From Salticus scenicus (taxonomy: Eukaryota > Arthropoda > Arachnida > Araneae > Salticidae): 64,000 nt of DNA. Shown here piece after piece: positions 33,590 through 45,479 of this stretch. Where the stretch lies: NCBI GenBank assembly GCA_963930645.1, contig OZ005655.1, positions 137,749,456 to 137,813,455 of the forward strand, given 5' to 3'. Made by a program: the position numbers and the translations under genes. The notes under the pieces were generated by a model, which had not been told where the DNA came from, did not search any database, and saw nothing but the letters and a program-made list of their open reading frames with translations. Each line of letters starts with the position of its first letter. The first letter of the stretch is position 1.

Positions 33590-33679
33590 ATCGTAACACA
33601 CAAATTGTGCAAGAAACGCCCACTGAAGGAGTTACAGATTTCAAAATGACGTGAAACTACGTCAGTGGTCGCGAAAATG
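33590..33679. mobile_element. Right end of a piggyBac-like MITE
   Basis: Shares 'ggagttacagatttcaaaatgacgtg' in pieces and 'tacgtcagtggtcgcga' with 31020-31103 and ends at TTAA (33680-33683). The left end was not found. Confidence 0.5.
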
Positions 33680-34571
33680 TTAAATATCCTTTCTCAGATT
33701 TTAGTTTAAATCTTGTTATCTATATTTTTGTATATTATCTATTGTTGGTTTGCACGCCTAAAATTAAATGTAAATCTTTATAGTAACACTTTCATGGGAG
33801 GCTTACTGTATAAAATAAAAATATACCCAACAAGAAGTAGATAATAATTGTTAGTTAATAGATTTTAATTGTTTATATATATACATATTTTATTATACAT
33901 GTATTTTAACTTAAATTTTTGTCTCTTAAATAAAACAGTTTTTGCTTTTAAGAAGTAGATAATTCTTTTTCTTAAATATTAAACACTTTTTTTTTTTTTT
34001 TTTTTTTAACCGCTATTAATATTATTATCATTATTACTATTGTTCTTTTACCTTGGTATCTAGATTTTTGTAATTAAACATTGTAGGGTTCATATGATTC
34101 AAGCTATAAGTGTTGTATTTAACTATTCAATGTTTAATAAATTGAGACCAATAAAAGTCTTTTAATTCATAAGCTAACTCAGAAAGTCCTACGAATTTCA
34201 ATCGTTTTTTATATTATAACTAACATTTCTAAATTTTTTTTCCGGTGTTAAATTTAATAAATAATGTATAGACGGTCCCCTAACACATTTTCACGTGTAA
34301 CTCTGTTTAGAATTGATTTAAAGTATATAAATAGGTATGTTTTCCGAACTGCCTTGATCTCAGAAATCTGAATATGGCGTCAAAAATGGGGTCGTCGTTG
34401 AAAAAAATAAAGTTTATACGTGTTTTAATATGTAGATGACCCCTTAAGCAAAATCTGACTACACCATTAAAAACTGTTATTACAGATCGATAGGTACCAG
34501 CCGCATGTTTCTACGATAATTTACGGCGAAATTAGGTGGGGGGTGGCTTTTTTTTTTTTTGGCTGACTGTA

Positions 34572-35350
34572 CGAGGTTTTGCTTCAGGAAAAGTTGTACC
34601 TGTTCAAGCATGACACACGAAAATATGTTACATGATGGAGGTTTCGAAATTTCAACAGGACATGAAACAGAGACATCCAGTTCCATCATTGTTGGTTCAT
34701 TTTCTTACTGAAGAAAATCGTTTTTGGAAATTAATGGAGGGAGCTTGTCTCTCGGCCACATTTGAATTTAAATATTCGCTCTCACCAGGAAACCAACCTA
34801 ATAGTGTAATAATAGAAATCAATTGAATTATGTTCATTCGAGAGGGTGTAATATAACATGATTTTTGATACACAAACTGTTACCCCTTCTAAGTCCGTTC
34901 TCGAGAAATATATATTTAAGTTTGAGTAAAAATGTAGTAAGGAGAAAAGGGTGGGAGGAGTCTATCAAAATCTGATAGAACCATGACTTTTATCAATAGT
35001 ATTTAGATTCTATTTTAGCGAATTTTTAGGCATTATATCTCAAAGCTGAAATAGGCAACTGCATCAAAGAACAAGTTTATCTATGCTATTTCAATTTCTG
35101 CTTGTTTTGAATTTCATTCATTATTTCAGTAAGGCGTGGTGTTATCGATTTAGGCGTGGTTGCAGCGATTGTTAGTGAACTTTCAGAGTTTATAACTGGA
35201 AAACGAGCTGACGAGGGCTCATGTTTTATGCGTCAAGAAACATATTTATATATGCTCTTTCGATGAATGCTTGTTTGGATTTCTTTTTTTTTTTTTTTTA
35301 TGATTACAGTATGGCATGATTTCCTGGTCAGTGAATATGTTTTGATTCGC
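34572..35350. other. Right part of sequence G, then unrecognised AT-rich DNA
   Basis: Immediately after the Tc1-like element the plus strand keeps a 64-codon frame (34632-34826, MMEVSKFQQDMKQRH...) without recognised domain. From about 34860 to 35350 nothing is supported beyond a T16 tract. Confidence 0.35.
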
Positions 35351-35353
35351 TGG

Positions 35354-35575
35354 CTATATGCTGGTTACGCAAAAACCTGATAAAATTTTCACTGGAGTAA
35401 TGACCGACGGTAAGGACTTGCCAAAACTTTCAGCAACGTCATGTATAGTGATTAGTTTGCCAGAGTTTGCCAGCATCCAATTACTAAAGGCTGTATTGTA
35501 GTACATCTTATAAGGTCCAAACACACCTCTGTCCAACGGTTGAAGCTTATGACTGGTGGTGGGTTAAAGTAATAT
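35354..35575 (-). pseudogene. pogo-type transposase C-terminal relic
   Basis: The minus strand reads HKLQPLDRGVFGPYK, then YYNTAFSNWM, then ITIHDVAESFG, ending SGFCVTSI. H-K-LQPLD-x3-FGP followed by a 'vaelf...gf...GI' segment is the hallmark of pogo/Tigger/Jerky DDE transposases just after the last catalytic residue. Only the C-terminal 70 or so codons remain. No TIRs were identified with certainty, though the GTACCTAGG-rich palindromes at 35655-36080 may belong to it. Confidence 0.7.
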
Positions 35576-35654
35576 CCCTCATACAACAATATCCTTCATT
35601 TAATTATAAAAGTTTTTTAATTAAATTGTAACAACATGAAGAATAAGATTACAC

Positions 35655-35688
35655 TTGTACCTAGGGCCATGCATGGCCCTAGGTACAA
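35655..35688. repeat. Perfect 34-bp palindrome
   Basis: Centre at CATG|CATG with arms TTGTACCTAGGGCCATG, no loop. The same motif in part (GGCCCTAGGTACAA at about 35700, CCTAGGTACA at 36045 and 36060) recurs nearby. Confidence 0.85.
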
Positions 35689-36602
35689 TTTAGCTATGTG
35701 GCCCTAGGTACAACTTTCGGTAACTTCATTCATAATACATTTCACTAAAAAACCCACACACAGAGAGGGTTAATTAAGTATCTCATTTATTACTCAATAT
35801 AATGAGAAAAATTATGCACTAGAAATAAAAGAAAATTATTTGATTGACTTTTGTAAAATAGCAAAACAGATGAGCTGTAAAATTTTACTTGAAACCATGT
35901 AAATTCTTTTTGTACATGTAACTTGTAAAAACTTTCTCCTGAATGGTTTCAAAGTGATTGTAAATGTACCAATTGGTGTTGTTACTCGCCCAATTGAATA
36001 TTAAAACTTAAAACTAAATATTATTCAAATAAAGGGGGGTAGACCTAGGTACATGATGGCCTAGGTACACGGGTCTCCCCTATTCTTTAATATACCTTCA
36101 ATACAGATTTAAATATATTGCTTTTTTTTTTTTTTTTTTTTTTTTTAACGTATTTTACAGTTTATTTTATTTTACTTGCTTAAAAAGAAAAAAAAAAAAA
36201 AACCTTGGATTACAATAAAAATTTTAAATAGAATTTTTAAATATGTAAAATATTTATTTTTATGTTTAAATAGTGAACAAAAATTATTTATTTAAATGTG
36301 AATTATTATTTAAACTTGTTTAAATTTATTAAATATTTTATTTAAATTAGTCTCAACAAACATTTATGAATGCATTTTTTAGGAAGTTTAGTACATTATC
36401 TTGGTGCTTAGGGCAGGGCCCCAGGTTCCCGTGCTATAGTCAGGTTTTGACTACAGACGAAAATTTGTTGCCAAAACCTTTTTTATATTTTTTCTTTATG
36501 TGGGAAAAAAAATACTACCAAAATATCAATTTTAAAAACGTCCTTTTAGAATTTGAAATCTGTGTTTCAAGCAAGTTTCTTATTCTAAATTTATTGCACT
36601 TG

Positions 36603-36790
36603 CAAAGAGATTCTGTCGTCCAAGCTGACAGATGGTAGGCGCTAGGTTTGAATTAGGTGCACACTTGTTAACCTAGCTGTACGACATTTCCATGGGCTTC
36701 TCAGAAACTCGCATTAGAATGTGCTAGGGCACCTTAAAAAGACTGCTCAGAGAACATCTCACTCAGGCATAATCCCACATTCAGAAACAA
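36603..36790 (+). mobile_element. tRNA-derived SINE-like element in copy A
   Basis: Body blocks 'agattctgtcgtccaagct', 'agatggtaggcgctaggtttg', 'aacctagctgtacgac', 'aactcgcattagaatgtgct', 'gcataatccc' parallel the element at 26236. The B-box (gtttgaatta) is decayed. Confidence 0.55.
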
Positions 36791-37179
36791 AATTTTAAAG
36801 TGTCTGTAGAAAATTCGATACAATGTGCTGATGCATTCATGCTGCATATTTGCCTGTTTTTTTTTTTTTTTTTTTTTGTTTTTTTTTGTTTGTCTGAGGG
36901 TGAGTTATGCTTTATTAAAGTTGAAATAATTGTTGAATACTTTTACAATTTGAGGGGTTTTCTTATTTTCTTCATATTAATAAAATTACTTAAATGACTA
37001 TCATATATATATATATATATATATTTAATCTTCACAGGGTTAGTTGGGGTTTTTTTTGTTTTTTTTTTTCGTCGTACTAGTGCTGCACAGATGGGCAATT
37101 GGCGACTGTCTGGGACACACCCCTAGAGGTGGTCCGGAGATATGCATTAAAATTTTGATCCTTCACGGAAGGGATTAAT

Positions 37180-40100
37180 CTTCATAGGATTTAGTATTAA
37201 AAAAAAAGAAAAGAAAGAAAGAAAGAAAAGAAATATATAGATAGTTAGACAATTTGTATTTATGTAAACTCAAAGTGTTTATATACATATATATATATAT
37301 TTATTAATCTTTATCTACCATTTTATATTATTGGACCACAAAATTTATATTTCTGACATGCACCTTGATATAGCAAATTTTATTTTGTAGTTTTACTATA
37401 CATATAATTTAGAACGTACAAATGTAGTCAATTCTAAATTTAAAAGCAGTTTTCAATCTATTTGAGACAAGTTAAAGATATAACATAAAAAAATACTTTA
37501 GTATTTTATTTATTATTCCCTCCCCCTCCCCCATAAACGTTATTGCAGGAAAATATGGAGTAGAGATATTAAAAGTTTCACAAATAAAAGAAGAAGGTGG
37601 ATCACACAAGTTACACTAAGAAAAAAAAAATGAATAGAAATATTAGAAAAAAAAAAAAAAAAAAAAAAACAGTGTATTAAGATTATAATAAATTATTTAT
37701 AGGCTTTTACAACCTAATATTGTTTTTATTTCTAACAAATATACATGTATGTAATTTTTTTCACATTCATGTTTTATTACTTTAATCATTAAATCATATA
37801 TTCTTATTCTAATAAAGGGTCTGAATAAGGCAGGGCCGTAAGGGGCAACTGCTAGACTCCTGTGACGTAGCCCATTTCTGGTTAAATCTTTAAGAGAAGA
37901 AATATAAGTTATCTGATCACAAGATGAATAAGAAATTAGATTATTCATTATCAATAATTATTAAGCAGCTTCCGAAAAACATTCAATTCAATATGAACTA
38001 CCATACACTAGCATAACTCATTAACATAAAAAGTAAATTATCTTACAACTTACAACCTTTCAGAATTGTAGCATTTCATCGCCAAATTACAGCATGACAA
38101 ACCTGCCAAGGCAATTTACTCAGTTTCTTCGTACGGAGCCGGCACTGCGGCGAGACGCTAGAGGGTGATTCCGAGGTCACGCGAGAAATTTAGAGGGAAG
38201 GTAGAGCCCATCACAAGGATTTAGAATTGTATAGGATCTCATGTCCCCAAACACTTTAACCATTTAACAATGGATGATTTTGCGTGGATATGGGCGTGAC
38301 TCTTCAATGGTGTTTTTATTTATTTTATTATTATTATTATTATTATTATTAATGCTGATATGTCCATAAATTCTGTTTTTATCCATGTATTTTATCGCAT
38401 TGATTTCAATAATATGAACATTATGTATACTTTTTTAAATTAATAAAGCATGCAAGATTTTAAAATTTGCACAGTAGGCGGAGTTAGCAGCACACAGAAA
38501 CCCAAAATATTATTATGTATTATTTCTATATAGAGAAAGAGAAATAATATTTTCTTGTATTATTTATATATATATATATATATATATTATTTAATAAACA
38601 AGCATTCATAATGTTCACATGCCTTTTTCTAATAAATTTTTCATGTCTAATTCACCAGATGAATACTAAAATTTTATTTTTAATACAGCTAATTTATATC
38701 AAAGCGACCCATTCATACATAAATTAAAGCGGGTGTATTTGAACCAATAGACCATTACATATAACTTTAGTGGTATTACAAAATAAAATTGTTGTATTTA
38801 TCTGAAAGCCTAGAACAAAAATGAATTTCTAACATTTTTCGAAATATAGAACTACAACGCTCATACATGACAATAAAAGAAATTAAATAGTACTTTTCGG
38901 GCCATTCAAATCTTGGATAATTTGTATGTCAAGGGATTAAAGCAATCAAATATATGCTAATTTCAAATTTGTTTCTCTACATATTTCTTTGAAAAATAGT
39001 GCATTGAGAACCGTTTACAGTCCGCAGGTATCAGCCAGATTTGATCTGAGATGACCAAAGTGGGAGGAGCAAAAAAAACAGCAATTTAATAATTATTTAG
39101 TAATATATTACAAATAATAGTAACTTAAATTTATTATTTATTAAATAAACAGAGATTTGAAAAAATTTTAGCCTATTTTTGTTTGACAGCATTAACAAAA
39201 ATCTATATTATTATAGCTGAAATTTCATTAGTATCTATTAATCATTTTATACATTTTTCTTGAGACCGAAAAACTTTCTCACAATTTTCATTTTAGTCCC
39301 TTGTTTCCGTATTTAATTAAGTAATCCATATGAAAAACGTAATAGTGAATTTTTTAAAATTTATACCACATGTAAAAAAAAAAAAAAAATCCAACAAAAA
39401 CCCTTGGAAATTTGCGTACTACATGTAAAATTAAAATGTTATAAACAAATTAATATTTTATTTAAAGTTACTAAAGCAAATATTTGCACAATTTCTACAA
39501 AATCACTGTTTTTCTATAGCTTCTTCTTCTTCTTCTTTTTTTTTTTTTTCTTTTTTTTTTAACACTTGTCTACAATTAAGTATATGTTATTAAAATAATA
39601 ATAATTAATTAACTAATTAATGAAAGGGAGAAAAAACGTTAGTGGTAGCAGCTAGGCGTGGCATCTTATTATAATTTTAATACTAGGGTAAAAATATAAA
39701 AATAATAATCGATAGTTCAAATCATGTACTCTAATTTTTTTACTTAGAAAAAATGTCAAATAAAATATGGATTACAGAATATCTCATCAATGTAAAAAAA
39801 TTTACTGCATAAGAATACATTTAAAAATTCATTTATAGTTCAAATTACCTGTAGTATACTTTTAATAAATCATTAATATGTGTACACCAGTAATTTATTG
39901 GTAAATGTTTCGTATATGAAAAACATAATTCTTCATAGTACTTAAACAATTAAATTTTAAGCGTCCTGATAAGCAGTTCAGCTGTATAGCAAGAGCTGCT
40001 TCAACCTGTAGTGAAAGAAGAAGAAAACGCTATCTCGTTCAGTAGAAGTTGACTGACTGTGTTCTTAGTAAATGATCGATTACCATTATTTCTGGTACAT

Positions 40101-40680
40101 GCCCCGCATGTTATATAATCCCCGTTTTGCACCAGAAATTGCAATTGATAAATAAATTTATATTTGTATGAGCTCTTCCGCCGAAAAAGTATAGATTTCC
40201 CTATTAATTAAAATTTCTAGTGGTGAAATGACACATGTTACCTTCATTTTATCTACTAGAAATTAAGGTATTCGCTGCAAAGTGGCGTCACCTAGTTGCA
40301 ATTTATGAAATACATTGCTTTCTTCGAGTGATTTTCATAGTTTTACGATTCTGATCTTAACAAATATTGACAGTATTGAAGTGAAACTCTTTTTAATTAA
40401 TAGAGCTCGATCTTGCAACGTCATCTAGTGCGTCTGCCGCTATTTAAAGACTTTTTACGGTCCTAATGGTCCAAAAACTTTATAAATTGACCATAAGGTT
40501 TCTCTTTTTGCGAAATTATGCAGACAAAGTTAAAATTGATAATACAATGTTTGATGTCGATGGACACATTATTTTTAGTGAAGAAACTTCATAAATTAAT
40601 AACTTCTTAATTCTATAACTTCAGAAATTATATCAGGAGCTCTGAAACCGGATTTCCAAAGGCTTTTTCCTCATAAAGTA
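37180..40680. other. AT-rich body of copy A, no gene recognised
   Basis: Contains AT microsatellites, a GC-richer patch at 38100-38220 ('acggagccggcactgcggcg') without recognised product, and an 85-codon minus frame (37697-37954) also present in copy B (58380-58637) with one changed residue. Nothing supports function. Confidence 0.4.
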
Positions 40681-40689
40681 AACGAACAA

Positions 40690-41376
40690 TATGAAACCAC
40701 TGTTTTATTATACGAATACTTGCAATATGCAGATAAATTCATACTCCATCTACACAATCAAATGGGACAGACTACTGACACCTCCGAAATGGAACATAAA
40801 GTGAGTCTTTTCTGTTTTGACTCTTTTTCATATATTGATGAGCCCAATACATCCAATTTATATATGAAATTGAAAATAATGGTTCACTCCCTTTTCTTGA
40901 TACACTGGTTTCTCGCACAGAAAAAGGTTTTGCTCTACTATTTATCGTAAAAATTTTGCTGTTTCTTTACCTCCTCCTGTTTATGCCATCCACCGACCCA
41001 GAAAATGGCCGCATTTTATACTTTCGTCAATCGTGCCTTTAACATTTGTTCAGATCCTGAATTCCTCCATTCTGAAATCAAATATCTTAAAGCAGTTGCC
41101 ATTGACAGAGGTTGCAACCCTTCCATTACTCATAAAGCTCTTTTTAAATTACAAAATCCGCATATTTCTCGTAGTTCTACGTGTAAGTCCTCTTTCAACA
41201 TCAGTATTGTTTTGCCTTTTCCCCCAAAATCATATTTTGCCATAGCTAAAGTTCTCAAACAACATAACATTAAAATAATTTTCTCATCCATAAATAAATT
41301 AGGCCTTTCTAGATTAAAAGATCCTATTGTTACTCACTCTCTTTTTTCCTATAAAAAAAAGAAGAGTGATTGTTGA
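40690..41376 (+). pseudogene. Penelope-like reverse transcriptase C-terminal relic, copy A
   Basis: Broken frames give, in order: MGQTTDTSEMEHKVS (40760-40803), the 'YEIENNGSLPFLDTLVSRTEKGF' region read in another frame (about 40862-40930, the FLD motif after the catalytic YxDD of Penelope reverse transcriptases), and from 41005 MAAFYTFVNRAFNICSDPEF with IKYLKAVAIDRG and KIIFSSINKLG. This is the thumb-side region of a canonical Penelope/Poseidon-type element. The upstream fingers/palm and any downstream GIY-YIG domain are missing; at least two frameshifts are present. Confidence 0.7.
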
Positions 41377-41799
41377 TGACTGTAGACTAGAACATGCGTC
41401 TCTCTTTTACTTGTTACTTTCTACACGGTATTACAGTAAAATTTGAAAAATATGAACGTTTTTCATTTCCACGAAGGTGGGCTTTGACTTAGCGTCAAAT
41501 TAAGCATTCAAAAGCGGCGAACAATAGTAGTAACGGATTTACAAAATTTGGATGCTTTACCTCAATAGGAGTCTAGTTCTGGACATTTTGAAACGATGCA
41601 TTTTTTCTCGGGAAGAACTACCTTGAAAATTTCATAAACTACTCACTATACTTTTGATGAATTCAAATTCCATTCAGGCTTCGAAATATTCGGTTGTTAC
41701 TGATTCAGAGAAAATTATGCTCTGCAGTGTATTTAACAATATTTATAAGGTTTGTGTATTAAAAACAACCATATCATTGGATTGCGTCAATAATATTAA

Positions 41800-42028
41800 C
41801 CGGTTAGCTGTCGCTAGTTGGTCGATTTGCCGCCCATCCTTCAGTTTTTCCAAATTTTTTTTATTCAATAGCCACCAAAAATTTTTAAAAGTGGCATTTG
41901 ATATACATAAAACGCGAATAAAATCGATTTAACGTCGATCACATCACTTCTAAAAATTATTAGTGAGAGTTAAATAAAACGATCCCTATCTGTAATAGGT
42001 GGCGCTGTCGATAGCGACTACTAACGGG
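41800..42028. mobile_element. piggyBac-like MITE in copy A
   Basis: 229 bp, CCGGTTAGCTGTCGCTAG to ATAGCGACTACTAACGGG, with TTAA on both sides (41796-41799, 42029-42032). The diverged copy at about 44222-44230 lacks it, giving an empty site. Also present in copy B at 62543-62771. Confidence 0.8.
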
Positions 42029-43218
42029 TTAATTTTTGTAGCACAAAAAAAGAGATTTATTCAACTGTTTACTGACTATTAATTAAATAAAGTGCATTCG
42101 TCGACAAGAACTTGTTCAGTTCTTAAAGAATTGTTTTCTACACGCTAAAATGTCAACATTTTTTATGAATATACTTACAGACTCTATCTACGGGCTGAAT
42201 ATTCATTAAATGAAATACATTCGTCGACTAGAACTGACTTCGGTCTTAAAGAATCATTTTCTACACGCTGAAATGTTGAGAACTTTCACAACAACAAAAT
42301 TACGGGCTCTATCTACAGGCTGAATATTCATTAAATAAAGTGCGTTCGTCGACGAGAACCTGCTTATGCCTTTAAGCATAACTTGCTACTCGCAAAAATG
42401 TCTTCAACTTTCATAACACTATCATTACTATCGCTATCATTAGCTTATTTTGAAATCCCTGTGTTGCTAGGTCCTATACAATGACCAAAACATTTGTATT
42501 TTTGGTCATTATAAATATAATTTTCTTAAATATCGCCAAAACGGAAAAATCATAAAAAGTCTAAAAACTGAGGTGCACAACTAGAATGTTATAAGAAACC
42601 TATATACCAATTTGCAACGGTGTACGCCCAACGTTTTTTGAGTTGCGCGAGATACATTACGGGCTCTATATACGTGGTGAATATCCATTAAATAAAAGGC
42701 ATTTGTCGGCAAAAACCGGCTTTCGACATTAAGCGTAACTTTCTACAAGCAAACATGTCTTCAACTTTCATAAAAATATCATTACTGGCTCTTTCATTAT
42801 CTTCTTTTGAAACCTCTATGATGGTAGGTCATAAACTATAGCCAAAAACCTTTGTATATTTGGTCATTATGAATGTTATTTTCCTTAATAGCTCCAAAAC
42901 AGAATTTCATAAAAATCCAAAAAGGGAGGTGCACAACTAGATATTATAACAAACCTATATACCATTTTGCAACGTTCTACGTCCAACCGTTTTTCAGTTA
43001 ATGCGAAATACACGCAAACACATACTTATATACAGACGTCACGAAAATTAGTGTAAAATCGTTGATATCTCTGAAACAGGAAATCGTATTAATACTACAG
43101 TTGCAGGTGCACAACTGGACATCATGACAGTCACATGTATAAATTTGCAACATTTTACGATCATTCACTTTTTAGCTATGCAAAATACAATATGCATTTC
43201 TCAAATCGGGATGACTAT

Positions 43219-43245
43219 ACTTCCTTATACTTTGCATAAGGAAGT
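43219..43245 (+). other. 3' hairpin followed by poly(A), copy A
   Basis: ACTTCCTTAT-actttgc-ATAAGGAAGT, perfect 10-bp arms, then a run of A. Same structure at 63963-63989; a related form at about 46669-46695. Confidence 0.8.
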
Positions 43246-43409
43246 AAAAAAAAAAAAAAAAAAGGCAAGAAAAGTTACTTGAATAAAAAAAGTGACGATA
43301 ATACGATCATATATGCCGCCGAAACAAATATACTAGTTTTTTCAGAAATAGTACTCAACAAGTTGTTACAGAATATCTCTTTGGCAAATGCACATCACGG
43401 GGTACAATG

Positions 43410-43785
43410 AAAATCATTCGAGCACAGTTAGCCCAGTTTTATTCTCTTTGACGAAAATTAGTGGCGGGAAACGGTAAATTTTAGAAATTAACTCTTTTAA
43501 AATTAAGAAAAGGTTTCTGGCTATCCTGAAACAACATTTGCTGCAAAATTGTATCCCTAATCTTGCCATAAAGCAAATTAGTAGCGAGCGTAGATTTTTG
43601 GTCTTAGCATCGAATTTGGCTACTTGGCGAACGAATTTGGCGAAAATTTGTAGTTTAGTTGCCAAAGTTTGGAAGCTCTAACTTCAGTAATAACACAGTT
43701 CTGGAATATTCAGGAAAAAATTCATTGTTTTTTTGCGCAGAACTAAATTCTTCGGAAGTTCTATAAATAACTCACAAGACTAGAA
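43410..43785 (+). mobile_element. Possible LTR fragment related to the gypsy family
   Basis: 'cttggcgaacgaatttggcg', 'tttggaagctctaac' and a TATA-like 'ttctataaataactc' follow in the same order as in the 11302-11927 LTR. TG and CA ends are not recognisable. Weak. Confidence 0.3.
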
Positions 43786-43790
43786 AAAAG

Positions 43791-45450
43791 AAAGAAGAGT
43801 GATTGTTGGCAATTGTAGACTGTTACTTTCCTATACCTTTACATGTTACTTTTTACACGGTATTACAGTAAAAATGGTATCAGATGAAAGTTTTTTCATT
43901 TCCATGAATGTGTGTGTTGACATAGCGTCAAATTAAGAATTCAAATATGGCGAAAAATGGTAATAATGGATTTACAAAATTCGGAAACTATACCTTAATA
44001 GATGTCTAGTTCTGTAAATTATGTAATGATGCATTGATTTCTCGCACAGAACTACCTTGAAAATTCCACAAACCACAGACAATGTTTTGAATTAATTCAA
44101 ATTCCATTCAGACATCGAAATATTCTGTTGTCCCTGATTTAGCGAAATTTAGCTCTACGGTGTATTTACCAACGTTTATTTGATTTCTGTAGCAAAAATG
44201 ACCATTTCATTGGATTGTTTCAAGAATATTAATTTGTTTTTCACAAAAAGGAGATTTATTCAACTGTTTAGTGAATATTAATTAAATTTATGAAATGCAC
44301 TTAATATTAATTAAATTAATTAAGGTCATTCGTCGATCAAAACTTGCTTATATCTTGAAGAACTACTTTCTACACATTAAAATGTCAACAAAGTTTTTTA
44401 TTAATATCATTACAGGCTCCATTTACGGGCTGAATATTCATTAAATGAAATACATTCGTCGACTAGAACTTACTTCTGTCTAAAAGAATCAATTTCTACA
44501 CGCTAAGAATGTTGACAACATTCACAACAATAAAATTATGGGCTCTACCTAAGTGCTGAATAGTCATTAAATAAAACGCTTTCGTCGAAAAGAACCTGCT
44601 TGTGTTTTTAAGCAAAACTTTCTACACGCAAAAGTGCCTACAACTTTCATAACAATATTATTACTAGCTCTACCATTAGCTTCTTTTGAAAACTCTATGA
44701 TGGTAGGTCATATATAATGGCCAAAATCTTTGTATTTTTGGTCATTATGAATATAATTCTACAATATATCTCTTAAGGGAAAATCATGTAAAGTCCAAAA
44801 AGGGAGATGGACAACTCGGTGCTATAATAAACCTATATACCAATTTGCAACGTTCTACTTCCAACCGTTTTTTAACTATGCGAGATTTTTTTACAGGCCC
44901 TATATGCGGACTGAATATTCATTAAATAAAATGCATTCGTCGACAAGAACCTGCTTATGTCTTTAAGCATAACTTTCGACACGCAAAATATCTTTAACTT
45001 TCATAACAATATCGTTACTGACTCTACCATTAGTTTCTTTTGAAAGTTCTATGATAATAAATCATATATAATATCCAGAACCTTTGTATTTTTGGTCAGT
45101 ATGAATGTAAGATTCCTAAATATCTCCAAAACTGAAAATCATAGAAAGTCCGAAAGGTAGGTGCACATATTACAAGAAACCTATATACCAATTTGCAACG
45201 TTCTACGTCCAGCAATTTTTTAGTTATGCGAGATATACACCTCACACACACACACACACACTCATACTTACATACAGACGTCTCGAAAATTCGTGTAAAG
45301 TCGTTGATATCTCTGAAATGGAACCTCGTATTAAAAGCAAAGTTTCAGGTGTTCAACTAGATATCATAACAATTACATTATAAATTTGCAATATTCTACA
45401 ATCATTCATTTTTGAGCTAAAAGAAACACAAAATCGATTTCGCAAATTTG
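43791..45450 (+). repeat. Repeat H, diverged third copy
   Basis: Tracks 41362-43200 from 'gaagagtgattgttgg' through 'ttgcaacgttctac' with many substitutions, and has its own 'cattcgtcga' anchors. A (CA)n tract lies at about 45241-45262. It lacks the piggyBac-like MITE and the Penelope relic. An older duplication than A/B. Confidence 0.7.
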
Positions 45451-45479
45451 AAAAAATTTCTTCAATGTTTAACTTCGAT

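Larger units (their letters stand above)
31577..34569. mobile_element. 2993-bp Tc1/mariner-like non-autonomous element
   Basis: Inverted ends of about 190 bp starting CAGTCAGCCAAA, flanked by TA (31575-31576, 34570-34571). The ends share 'cctaatttcgccgtaaatta', a 'ggtaccaatcgat' block and 'ttaaggggtcgtctacatat' on matching strands. The interior has no transposase; it holds a hAT-like MITE (32101-32239), a weak inverted pair 'gaagccccgcct'/'aggcgtggcttc' (32543, 32746), T-rich tracts, and a piggyBac-like end (33590-33679). Confidence 0.75.
36511..43250 (+). repeat. Segmental duplication, copy A
   Basis: Nearly identical by eye to 51221-51704 plus 57668-63990, starting at 'accaaaatatcaattttaaa' and ending in the hairpin plus A-run at 43219-43258. 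It contains a SINE, a Penelope-like relic and a piggyBac-like MITE. It lacks the 5963-bp insertion and a roughly 63-bp palindromic segment present in copy B. Confidence 0.9.
41362..43250 (+). repeat. Repeat H, copy in A
   Basis: Begins at 'gaagagtgattgttga' directly after the Penelope relic. It contains an internal array with 'cattcgtcgac' anchors at 42095, 42218 and 42343 (period about 124) and a diverged one at 42700, then 'caacgttctacgtccaaccg'. It ends in the hairpin 43219-43245 and a poly(A) run. A diverged copy without the 41800-42028 insertion is 43791-45450. Confidence 0.7.

Noticed and set aside
37697..37954. 85-codon minus frame conserved in both duplication copies
   Set aside because: Conservation is explained by the recent segmental duplication, so it is no evidence of selection.
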